Positions 54,745 through 64,000 of a stretch of 64,000 nt of DNA are shown one piece after another; positions within the stretch are counted from its first letter, which is position 1; each line of letters opens with the position of its first letter. The DNA comes from Pomphorhynchus laevis. Its lineage: Eukaryota > Acanthocephala > Palaeacanthocephala > Echinorhynchida > Pomphorhynchidae. The notes beneath the pieces were generated by a model. The model made no database searches. It was not told where the DNA came from and worked only from the letters and a program-made list of their open reading frames with translations. The stretch is taken from positions 1 to 64,000 of the forward strand of contig WNNJ02001202.1 in NCBI GenBank assembly GCA_012934845.2. The letters run 5' to 3'. The translations under genes were made by a program, and so were the position numbers.

Positions 54745-54800
54745 ATCCAAGCGCGACGTTCGCACACATTTGCCACTTAAAAATAAATTTATTAAAAATT
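54745..54800 (+). mobile_element. LINE B 3' end scrap
   Basis: GCGCGACGTTCGCACAC with a degraded hairpin, then ATTTGCCACTTAAAAATAAA. Only the last 50 bp of the element; the minisatellite abuts its 5' side. Confidence 0.6.
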
Positions 54801-55234
54801 AAAAAAAATTATCTATCTATTTATTTAGCACGATTTAAACCATGAATACATAAACATATTATGTAAAGATGATTATGGATATCATACGGCAACACTAGTT
54901 TAGGTAACCCTTTAGATCAAATAAATATATTTTTATATACACCAGTTTATGTATTTTCATGTTATTGGTATCATATTTACAAAACGTGGGTTGAGGGTAT
55001 GAAAATTTGAAATTAAGAAATCAATAAAAAATAACATTATAATACACATGTGGCTACATCACACTAAAATACCATTAACACTGAAGTTCATCATATTTTT
55101 AAGATTAATTTATAATCTTATAAAAATATTAAATTATATGTTATAATTATTATATTATATGCTAAATCTCAGAAAAAGTAAAAAATGTAATATTATGTTC
55201 ATGAAAATTCACCTTTATTTTTATTATTATCAAT
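54801..55234. other. AT-rich intergenic DNA
   Basis: No gene or shared repeat recognised. Confidence 0.3.
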
Positions 55235-57100
55235 GGACAACGAAGTGAGCAGCAAGGCTTATTACAAGTTGCGTCACTATCAGAAAAAGACTGTAATTAT
55301 AAATATATAATTAAATTATATATTTATATATTATGTTCTAAATTATTATCTATAATTTAGAACATAATATAAATAACATATAAATCAATTTGGGTGATAT
55401 AGGTTTAAAAATATAAATTGGAAATTGAACGAAGAATAGTTTAATATTTATTATTAATGTTTCAACAGCACATAAAAGCATGGCTTAATTGGCTGGTTCA
55501 CTGCAGAAAAAAAAGAAAATATAATAAAAGTATCACAAATACGGAAAAGCAGCTTTCCCCATGCCTATTCCACAGAGATACAACTCGCCGATCAAATTGG
55601 ACAGCTCGTGATTTTATTATTTTTTCACGTCGCAGGGTTAAACCATGGCCTCGGAGGATATTGGATGATCGCAAATGAAGACAATCTCAAAGTGGATGAT
55701 CCAAATCATTAAGAATTTGCTAGACCATACTCATATCGATGTACCGGCGGGTCCACGTGACAGTCTCAAGTCTAAGTGCTTTTAATCGATCAGGGTACGA
55801 CAAAAATTTCAGTTGCGGTGCTAGCTTGGTAGCTCTATGAAGTACCCTCTCTGAACTAATATGTTCTTTTGAATTTTGGGGATACACACACGGCGCAGCA
55901 TATAGAAGACGGCTCAACACATGAGCAAAGATTAGCGGACGTAGGGCAAATTGATTGAGTGCAATGAAAGTGCATCGAAGTTGACCGATTATCCCAAACG
56001 CATTTGAACAAGCATGTTCAGTATGTGTGACGGTACTCAAATCACTGTTTATCCACACTCCCAAGTCCTTATATTTGTTCACTCGTTCTATATCACTGCT
56101 TTGAAAGCTATAATTAGCTAAAGATTGAGCATTTCCGCCACATACACGTAAATGTTTGCATTTTGATATATTCACAATCAACCTATTGAGCAGAGCCCAA
56201 TTTTCGACTTCATCGATATCCCGTTGCGGTTTAACTATATCATTGGGTGAACGAATTGCCCGCCAGATTTTCAAATCGTCTGCATATAAAAGCATCCGAG
56301 AATCAATAAATTCCGGGAGATCGTTGATGTAGACACTAAATAACAATGGACCCAATACTGAACCTTGAGGCACCCCTATATTACATGGCCGCGAAGAAGA
56401 GTAAAAATTATCTACATGCACACAATAACTACGATTGCTTAAAAACGATTCAATCCATCTAACAAGCAAAAATGGAATGCCACTTTTCTCTAGTTTATTT
56501 AGGAGGAATCTATGGTCTACTCTGTCAAATGCCTTAGAGAAATCGAAGAATATGATGTCAGTAGCAATTGATACGGCTTTATTAGCTGACCAATCAAGAT
56601 GGGCAGCGAGTAGATTAGTAACTGTCGAATAACCCTTACGGAAACCATGTTGCTCAGAAGCTATTACATTATTCTCACTATAAAACTTGACCATATAAAC
56701 ATGTATAATTCGCTCTAACATTCTACAACATAAGCAAGTAATACTTACTGGTCTATAATTGTCTACTGAAGATCTATCACCCTTTTTGAAGATGGGGTGA
56801 ATGATCGATTGTTTCCACTCTTTTGGAAGATTCGTATCAATAATAGATTGTCGAAATATGTTACAAAGTGGTGTATATATTGAGTCTGCTATTCGACGAA
56901 GATATATCGAAGGTAACAAATCAGCACCTTTGGAGTTTGTCTATTTAAGACGATGCAGTTCAGCTAAAACTTTATCGGGAGTTATCAAATTAGCTATGTA
57001 TAAACTAGGATATGAAACACTAGCACCTCTTATCGTCTCACTGTTCTGGATAGGTTCAGAATACTCGTTTGTAGTCTCTTTGTCCAAGTAAAAATGCCTT
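55235..57100 (-). mobile_element. LINE A copy (f), RT, one break
   Basis: Minus frame 55720-56919 (399 residues): LPKEWKQSIIHPIFKKGDRS, YRPVSITCLCCRMLERII, FRKGYSTVTNLL, FFDFSKAFDRVDHRFLLN, IGVPQGSVLGPLLFSVYIND and YADDLKIW. It stops at 55720 inside the C-terminal domain, whose continuation (ILRGHGLTLRREKII, VQFDRRVVSLWN) is readable in another frame to about 55450. Upstream codons extend to about 57100. The 3' UTR at 55235-55300 has the GAGC-type hairpin region and a TAATAATAA tail, almost identical to that of LINE (b). 55305-55440 is extra AT-rich DNA. Confidence 0.87.
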
Positions 57101-57384
57101 GAGAACATATCAGCAAGGTTTATAATTGTTATTGTTTGAAGGTATTTTACCCATTACCAAAATGTGTACTAGACAAAATGTGTCCAAAATTATGTGTTTA
57201 ATGAATAACGGCCATTTTGGTAAATTTTTAGTTTCCGGTTAAGTACTATAATCTTTAAAATTCCAAACTTGTAACTGCCAGGGCTGAACAAAACATACAC
57301 GATTGGAAAATATTATCCAAATATTGTTTTTCTGAAAGGATTTTATTTATAATTTTTTAAATGTTGCTTTAATAAACAGATTTA
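57101..57384. other. AT-rich intergenic DNA
   Basis: No gene or repeat recognised. Confidence 0.3.
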
Positions 57385-57950
57385 TTTATTTAATGTGGCA
57401 AATGCGTACAAGCTGTACGCTTACAAGTCCACAAACAAAAATGAAAAAGTCAAGCAGATAAATTGTTAAAATGGGATCGGATTTGTCGTTTGAAGCACGG
57501 CAAGGAAGTTGATTGGCGTATATGAATGGGCAGATGATTCCACGATAGAGGAGCAGCTACCAGGAAGGAGCGGAATCCAAAAGAGGTAGAGTAGTTTGGG
57601 ACATGTAAAAGAAGGGAATTACAGGAACGCAAAGAACAGTAAACAGGACGAGAATCATCAAGAAAATGAAGTTTGAGAAATGAAGGGGTATGAAAAGTTA
57701 CAAGGCGGAAAGCAATTTTAAGACGAATTTGAACACGGCAATAAATGGTAAGAGAATCGAAAGAAGCAAGATAGTAAGATGTATGATCAAAACGACAAAG
57801 ACGGAGTAGAATTTGGACGGATGCGTTGACGATGCGTTGTAGGGGAATACGAATGGATTTAGGTGAGCTGGAAAATAGACTAAGACAGTAATCAAGTCTC
57901 GAGAATAAGAGAGAAGATATAAGAGTCGTACAAAAACGAAAATCGATTTA
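57385..57950 (-). mobile_element. LINE B2, 3' part
   Basis: Minus strand: 3' UTR with hairpin GCGTAC-AGCTT-GTACGC (57404-57420, fully paired), then the C-terminal domain and thumb (57450-57632 reads RSCNSLLLHVPNYSTSFGFR and SWNHLPIHIRQS). It breaks at about 57950 where a SINE begins; B2 sequence resumes at 58195 about 1.4 kb further 5' in the element. Confidence 0.85.
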
Positions 57951-58194
57951 TCTGGAGCAGCCAGCCTAGTGGATGTAGCGTTGAATCGCGATACAGACGT
58001 CCTTAGTTCAAATCCGATCAGTATCAATGTACGGCGAAAGCAGATAATAAGGGTCGAAACGTGAAATGTAGGTATGGGTCAGCAGCTGATGAGACCCACC
58101 CAGACTGATTAGTAGCGTCCTGCTGTATCAAAAATAAGATCAATACCTGTGAGGATAATATCGTGCCACAATCGGAAAAATTTCAGCTCACAGA
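57951..58194 (+). mobile_element. tRNA-derived SINE, full-length, with permuted hammerhead strands
   Basis: Head starts near CTGGAGCAG; A box AGCCTAGTGGA (57963-57973), B box AGTTCAAATCC (58005-58015). Body: GGGTC (58051-58055), GAAAC (58056-58060), CAGCAG (58080-58085), CTGATGA (58086-58092), GACCC (58093-58097), GCGTC (58115-58119), CTGCTG (58120-58125). Pairing: GGGTC/GACCC, ACGT/GCGT and CAGCAG/CTGCTG, the three hammerhead helices. It ends in an A-rich segment with TGAGGATAATATCGTGCC. Transcription by RNA polymerase III and movement by one of the local LINEs are inferred. Confidence 0.85.
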
Positions 58195-59215
58195 TGCAAT
58201 CAAGTACAATTTAAGAAATTGATAAAACAAACGAAAAGTGTTACGGAGTCGACGCTTAGAAAGACTACAGTCGAAATTAAACCAGGGAACACGGCGCAAG
58301 GGATGAAAACGTCGAGGTCGACTAAACAGAATATGATTGAGGATAGGCGTAAGTTCATAATCAAACAGAATGCATAGATCATTGAGAGTAAGATGGTTTA
58401 TTAGAAGTGAGAAGAGTTAAGAATTGAGTAAGACTGTACAGAGAATAGGGATATTGAGAAATTTCTAGAGTTGACTTTAGAGTCGCTAATGTTGGAGGAT
58501 AATGTGGATGGGACGAGTAAGAGTGACAGGGAAATGATCGGACAAACCAGGACTAGGAACTGTCAATGAGGTATATGCATTGGACCAGTTGGGAACATCA
58601 ATAATGTCGAGAGCTCTTCGGAGAATATGAGTGGGTTTGTTGAAAGTAATTTATAGTTAAAATCATAAAAAATGTTAGTTATAGCGAAGAGTCAGAGTCA
58701 GCGATCAAGACGAATATTAAATCACTGTGAACAAATAGAGTATAAGACAATGAACAGTGAGAAAGAAGAATTGCAAGCTTGCTCAAGAACATACGTGAGG
58801 TTAGCTGAAACTGGAAGGTATACAATCACATGTTTGAGATGGAAAGGACTTGATAATCAGTATATGAGCAATTCGAACGAGTGGAACGGATATTCGCATT
58901 AATTTTACGTCGAGACGTTGGGTGATGAGCAATGGCAACAATACCACCATAGATAGAAGTAGTAGCTGTTGAAGAGACAATTGAACGAGCTTATGGAACT
59001 ATAGAACCACCAGAGCGACATAGACGACGAATAGCAAGATCGTCGTAGTCAGAGTGCCAGCATTTGGTAATGCAGAGCATATCGATAGATGATTGATCGA
59101 ATATATCAAGGAGCAGATCAGTTTTATGAAAAATGAATCGATTGTTCAAAATCTAAGACGAAAAGTATGTTCAGGAGCGAGATCGACTAGCAAAGAAGAC
59201 GGGTAGAGAGGCGGA
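58195..59215 (-). mobile_element. LINE B2, 5' part of ORF2
   Basis: Minus strand matches 51000-51965 of the B2 copy: the RAPWF-like junction, the endonuclease with SDH and GDFN regions (heavily mutated), down to the ORF2 start near 59215. Together with 57385-57950 it could be one copy in which 1.4 kb was exchanged for the SINE, or two separate truncated copies. Confidence 0.75.
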
Positions 59216-60024
59216 TTGAATATTTTATAAATTAATCTTAAAAAACCAAGATAATTTTCAATTTTAACAGTATGTCAGCATGTGGTAGACACAGGTTCGT
59301 GGTAATAACACAAATATTTTACAAAATTTTAAAATCGAAAATTGTAAATAAAATTTTAATCAAAAATTATAATTGTAAATTGTAAATTGTAAATGATCAA
59401 AATTGTAAATAAATAACGTTTTCTTGAAAATAAAAATTGATTTTCTATTAGAGTATTTAGTCAGAAAAGTAATTACTCGAGTAGTAACATCACCTACGAA
59501 TGCACATAGAATTTGCATGGATATACGATGTACACCGATGGAGATTAAGTTTTTAAATTTATTTTTTAATTTTAATTTTTCATACTTCAATTAAATATTT
59601 GTAAAAATTAATGCCAATAAAATGAAAATACATTAAGTGAGGTATATAAAAGATAAAAATGACATTGAGTGCCGATCATTCAAGATCAGTACTTCTGGTT
59701 CCTTAACGTATTCAAAAGCCTCACCACGAACTATTGAACTATTGATTCACATTTATACATTTGGTTACATTTATGCGAAGATAATTTGCATGCGTCCACT
59801 TATAAATTATGCCAATGTCAGACTGTTACCATTTAGCATCTGCTATTGTTCTTATTCGACGACATACCTTCAAATTATTTGCATATAGTAACGAAACTGA
59901 AGTTAAGAAGCTTGTTATTTTATTAGCATTTGATTTGAATAACCACGAACCTAAGAATGAACAACCATTAATTTGTATATAATGTCTTAATTAATAGCTA
60001 TATTGGTTAAAATTACATATATCG
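59216..60024. other. AT-rich intergenic DNA
   Basis: No gene recognised. A short direct repeat (ATATCGGTCCACCTCAT, twice at 60017-60055) marks the entry to LINE (g). Confidence 0.3.
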
Positions 60025-61070
60025 GTCCACCTCATAATTATATCGGTCCACCTCATTCGCTATTCATTCTGGCGTTCCACAGTGTGCTGTTATCTACACC
60101 ACTTCTTTTTATTGTCTATATCAATGATATCCCATCTGTAATTCGATCTTATGTTATTATGTATGCTGACGATGTTACGATATGGCGGCGTATTAGAGAC
60201 GGAATGGACATTAAGATCCTTCAAGATGATCTGACATGTCTAGAAAAATGGTCAGCGGAAATGGTTTGAGGGTTAACCTATCTAAATGTGCGCATATGTC
60301 CATTGGTTTTTCACTAAACTCATCGTATCGGATAGGTTCGATTTAGATAGGCCGAGTGGGTGAATTCAAAGATCTTGGTGTGATGATGACCAGTAGCTTA
60401 AAAACTAATGTCCACACTAGATATATTTGTAATCGAGGCTATCGTATTTTATGGATGTTTTTCAAGTCTTTTGATCGGATAAGTCCATCAATGTTCAAGC
60501 GACTATTTTGCTCTTATATTCTACCCATCCTTGAATACGGTTTACTTGTAACTTATCCACAGACTTTAAGGGAATTTCGTGACATTGAGAACTTGTTACG
60601 TAAAGGGTCACGAATGATTCCGAATTTCTCCAATTTGAGATAAGCTGAACGTTTCACATCTCTACGTCTAGGCACATTAAAATATCGCAGATCGGCCATT
60701 GATTTATCAACTGCAGTCAAAATTGTTTTCGATGGCTTTGGTGTTCTCTCTAGCTTATTATCCGTAAATGATAGACGACAAACTCGTGGACATGTGTGGA
60801 AATTAATAAAGCCAATTACAAGAATTCCTGTTCACCATCGATTTGCAACCAGGGTAATTAACAGGTGGAATGCACTTAAGTGCCTTCATATCTCTATTAG
60901 TATATCTAGTGATGCTATCAAGAAAGCCATCGAAGCCGAGAGAAGGAATTTGCGACTACTATTTGATTGATTTTTTTGTTGATTTTTTTTATTTTTATTT
61001 TATCATGTTTTGTAAGTGACACGAGCTTGTTGCTCATTTGCTTCTGTTTGTTATTTTCACGTTAAAAAAT
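60025..61070 (+). mobile_element. LINE A copy (g), RT 3' part, broken
   Basis: Frame 60003-60269: LLFIVYINDIPSVIRSYVIM followed by YADDVTIWRRI; frame 60356-60643: FKDLGVMMTSSLKTNVHTRY and LPILEYGLLVTYPQTLREF. The C-terminal domain continues to about 60965 with TRGHVWKLIKPITRI-like and TRVINRWNALK-like words. The 3' UTR has GAGC-TTGTT-GCTC followed by CATTTGCTTCTG. 5'-truncated at the GVPQG motif; at least two breaks. Confidence 0.82.
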
Positions 61071-61084
61071 GTTCAGAATTTTAA

Positions 61085-63340
61085 AGTTTAACTAACGATA
61101 TCCACGACAATTACTTGTCGTAACTTTCTATCGTTGGTCTTATTCCTGTTGGACTATATCTCGAAGCCCGGATACACATAGAGGCTGCTGCCGCTAGTGC
61201 AATACTGAGCTTTACCCTCAATTCCAACATTATTTGAGCATACCCTTTGGCTGAGCTCCCGATTTTTTCCTTATTATAATTTTTAAAATTTTGTCTGCTT
61301 CGAGTCCTATACCTCCTGCGCACGAGAACGTTACAGGTAAAAATACTCATCGTTCAATATCAGTAATCCTATGGTTATATTTTGCGTTTTTCTTTGTTCG
61401 TGATACTTGTGACTCACAGATGGTTCTCTAAGAAGGTAAGACTATGCAAGTTGATTGAAGACACAAATATCCATAAAGGATCGCACAAAACCTCCTCCAA
61501 TAAGACCCCTACAGCTTATATCCGCACTCGCCTCCTCATCCCTTGAAGTCGTCATCACCTTGAATTCATACAATGAAGGAACTTTCTGAAGGTTTGGTTC
61601 AATGACTACATCTCTACATGTCTTTGCTACTTCTGCTGCCAATATGTTTCTCATGATATAATGCCTAATCATTGTATTATAAATTGATTGTTTACTCAAA
61701 TTGGATTATTTATCAGTGGAGAGAGTGTAGTAAAATATTTATTTAATCGAATTTTCAATAGCCTACTGCCATCATCTTTAGAAGTAAATGTTATACATTA
61801 AATGTTACTCCTAAAGATGATGGCAGTAGGCTATTGAAAATTCGATTAAATAAATATTTTACTTCACTCTCCACTAATAAATAACCTAATCATTGCAGTG
61901 CCACCGACTCTACAAGATAAAACATGCAAAACTGAAAATTGTGTGCCGCATGCACATTTTCCGAAACATTTTTTGGTTGTAATCCATATCTTGTGCAAAT
62001 TGCATCCTGGAATTCTTGTGAACTTAGCATGTGCCCGTGTTTTCTTCCTGGGCGTACAGCTAGCCATGACGAGGATCCATTGTACGCTGCATATTTCGTC
62101 ATCTGGATATCATGTTGATCCATATTCTGGTTCAAAATTTTCCATCTCTGTGTTGTTATTGCTTGATTTTCTGACTCAATTTCTTTTGCAACCATGTCTT
62201 GTGCCATTTTTATTCTATTCGTAGAATTCAACGACAGTAATGGTATCGTCATACGTCTCGATCTATCGTTTTCCATTTTTATATCATATATAATAGGTAA
62301 GATCCCAAGTATGCATAAACTCTGAGGCAACTGGCACATTTTAGCAAACTTTTCCGTTATAGCATACTGACCGGTTAGCTTTGGAATAAGCATTTCTTTT
62401 ATGGCGTTTTGTAATGGTTACATTAGCTCTTCATTTGGTGTACAAGTTCTCATTATGTACCTTCATTTACGTTGTAATCCGTGACAAAAGTCAAAATATG
62501 CTACATGAGCATCAATATCGGCTATATATGACAAATTGTTAACCATTTCAGCCCATTCACTGTTTTTCGTATAATGGATGTCTACTAAATCCGATGTTCC
62601 ACAAGGGCTTCCAAGAACCACTATACCATCTGTTAGAATAGGTGGCGCCCAATGACCAAAAATTTTCTTCAGTTTTCGGCATTCTCAGGATGTGTGAGTA
62701 TTTTACATTTCTGAATATTTACATGAAAGCCGCAATCTTTCCTAATTCTTAATAGTCTTTTCTATATTTTTCATAGCCCAGATGCGTCTGCAATGCAACA
62801 TGCATCATCTGCATACCACCGGTGGACAATACTGTCATCACAATATTGGAGATCTTTTATAGGTGGAATCGACGACGCCGCCGCAAATGCTGCCATCGAC
62901 AATAGATCTCTTGTGTAAATCCTTCTCGAGAGCTCATTAATTCGTTTTTGATCGACAAGATTGGGAATTTTTTAATACCATTTTTCAAGGCTTTAGATAA
63001 AGCAGGACATACAAATCCTATATTTTTCAATGCTAATTCTCTGCTAATAACATTGAACGCGTTTCATGCACCAATCTGGAGAACACACTTTTCAGTCGAT
63101 TGCATGAACTGTTCTTTTATCGAGTGGACCGCTGCTTCGGTGCCACATCGCTGACCTGCACATAATTGAACACATCCAGCTACGTTTACCATATCATTTT
63201 TTATATTAGTGAGTATAGTTTTAGCTATAATTCTTCGACTGACCTCCCCAATACCAATGGGTCTAACACATTGTTGTTTGCCAAGAGGTATTAGCCTGCA
63301 TGTCATTAAAGCATCACTGTTGCTTGGATTCCATTACTAC
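61085..63340 (-). mobile_element. CCHC/PD-DxK-type LINE-like RT element, broken
   Basis: Minus-strand pieces in order: 63064-63306 (CRLIPLGKQQCVRPIGIGEV, then AGCVQLCAGQRCGTEAAVHS), RWYADDACCIAD near 62800 (RT catalytic YADD), 61890-62393 (MLIPKLTGQYAITEKFAKMC), a zinc-knuckle-like CACGTQFSVLHVLSCRVGG near 61960, RNILAAEVAKTCRDVVIEPN (61442-61699) and a C-terminus YAQIMLELRVKLSIALAAAA (61111-61350). This is the VRPIGxGE lineage. The CxC..H...C motif and the D...DV core after it suggest a restriction-like endonuclease, as in R2/CRE-type LINEs, but I infer that from motif order only. Many breaks; a foldback insertion lies at 61675-61884. Confidence 0.75.
61675..61884. mobile_element. 210-bp foldback insertion with 11-bp target duplication
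   Basis: CCTAATCATTG occurs at 61664-61674 and 61885-61895, flanking the insertion exactly, and removing the insertion restores the LINE coding. Inside, 61704-61787 and 61805-61884 are inverted copies of about 80 bp with few differences. Each arm holds CTAAAGA-TGATGGC...GCTAT-TGAAAA, a decayed Penelope-style hammerhead core. Related single-arm sequence at 16476-16600. Confidence 0.85.
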
Positions 63341-63539
63341 ATGACCACATAGCTTATTATTTACTTATTGGTTATACTCATTTCCTTATTCAAATTATGA
63401 TATCTTGTCTGATTACATAGTGTACTATTTAAACACTACAAAGTGATGCTAACTAGCGTCGCATGCATAAGTCTCTAGGAGCTCTTTTAGTTTCCATGAT
63501 AGGAATGTACATTAGATGTTTCGATACATTAGAAGATGA
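63341..63539. other. Intergenic DNA
   Basis: No gene seen between two minus-strand LINE fragments. Confidence 0.3.
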
Positions 63540-64000
63540 AACTGATTAATGATGTCATGTTTATGAATGGTCATCTATCGCGGTAAGTAAATTAGATAGA
63601 CATGAACGGACTTGTCTGAATCTGTGTAGCGTTTTGGCAATAATTTGTTTTAGTAATTTAGAGAGAACACTGGTCAAAATGGTAGTGCGAACATCTAAAC
63701 AAGAAGTCAATGCCTGTTTGTTTTTAGGGATTGGCACGAATATATAATACTTCCATGTTGCATGAATCCACGAATTGGTCAGGCTATATGAAAATATATA
63801 AGCAAGACTAATTACGGCAGGTTAAATAGCATTAATTAGGTAAGGTGAAATATCATATGGACCAGAAGAGCCAAATCGATCAAGCCTTGTGATTAAGTGT
63901 AATACTTCAAATTAACTGATTGCCTTTACGAGATTCTGAGTAATATTGTGAATGGAATACAATTTTAAAGAGTAAATAGCCGAACTAATAGTCGATGTGG
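63540..64000 (-). mobile_element. LINE A-like RT fragment, running off the window
   Basis: Pieces readable on the minus strand in shifting frames: SWIHATWKYYIFVPIPKNKQ, VRTTILTSVLSKLLKQII and a C-terminal LSNLLTAIDD-like word. These match the RT block before the catalytic Asp (W...PIPK, YRPISL..V.SKLLERII, SxLSNLL) of LINE A. Broken at several points; the 5' part lies beyond 64000. Confidence 0.65.

Noticed and set aside
55457-55678. 73-codon plus-strand ORF
   Set aside because: Opposite to the frameshifted C-terminal domain of LINE (f), which is readable on the minus strand.
58051-58097. Ordinary type II hammerhead in the SINE (GAAAC first, CTGATGA last, with stem I and III loops between)
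   Set aside because: Stem II fits, but the bases after any candidate cleavage triplet do not pair with CAGCAG; the real stem I partner lies downstream at 58120-58125.
61898-62224. 108-codon plus-strand ORF
   Set aside because: Antisense to the CCHC/PD-DxK-type LINE.

Overview
This window looks like nuclear DNA of an invertebrate animal. It is very AT-rich and gene-poor, uses the standard genetic code, and its recognisable host genes are intronless or nearly so. Most of the readable sequence is retrotransposon debris: several non-LTR (LINE) lineages with APE-type endonuclease, a second LINE-like lineage with a C-terminal CCHC/PD-DxK-like region, Penelope-like fragments, a tRNA-derived SINE, satellites and foldback repeats. 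No phylum can be named from the sequence alone.

Host genes. Three are well supported: a single-exon AAR2 (U5 snRNP assembly factor) homologue at 12033-12983 (-), a single-exon PLP-dependent class V aminotransferase at 22403-24118 (+), and a bZIP transcription factor at 36497-39711 (-), whose coding exons are joined by one 1.5 kb intron. Two short minus-strand ORFs (8128-8412 and 11083-11334) may be exons of unknown genes.

Retroelements. I call the two main LINE groups A and B. A (motif YADDLKLW/KIW, 3' end in TAA repeats) occurs at 13215-14640, 17338-19560, 20415-21640, 26077-33867 (split), 45283-47770, 55235-57100, 60025-61070 and 63540-64000. B (motif YADDILI, 3' hairpin then a TTTGCCACGT end) has subtypes B1 and B2. 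A 3.9 kb B1 copy is nested inside an A copy at 28075-31965 with a 7-bp target duplication, and a nearly complete but broken B2 copy lies at 50141-53930. A third LINE-like RT lineage lies at 5500-6060 and 61085-63340. Penelope-like RT fragments lie at 1265-1600 and 35285-36080.

Main discovery. The window is unusually rich in hammerhead-ribozyme sequence, in three forms. (1) A complete canonical type I hammerhead sits at 10067-10141 (-), with a decayed twin in the other arm of a long inverted repeat. (2) At least ten short Penelope-style relics (CUGANGA, short hairpin, GAAA) are scattered from 5.3 to 61.8 kb. (3) A tRNA-derived SINE (58 kb, 5 kb, diverged copy at 7.7 kb), a 150-bp repeat (1.8, 2.4, 2.6, 39.1, 43.3 kb) and perhaps a 315-bp tandem repeat (34.4-35.1 kb) carry all three hammerhead core strands, with complementary arms, in an order that no circular permutation of the known fold can give. 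In one RNA molecule that order forces a triple pseudoknot; in tandem or dimeric RNA it would give an ordinary hammerhead. Compensatory changes between copies argue that the pairing has been maintained. I know of no description of this arrangement, and it is what I would test first.
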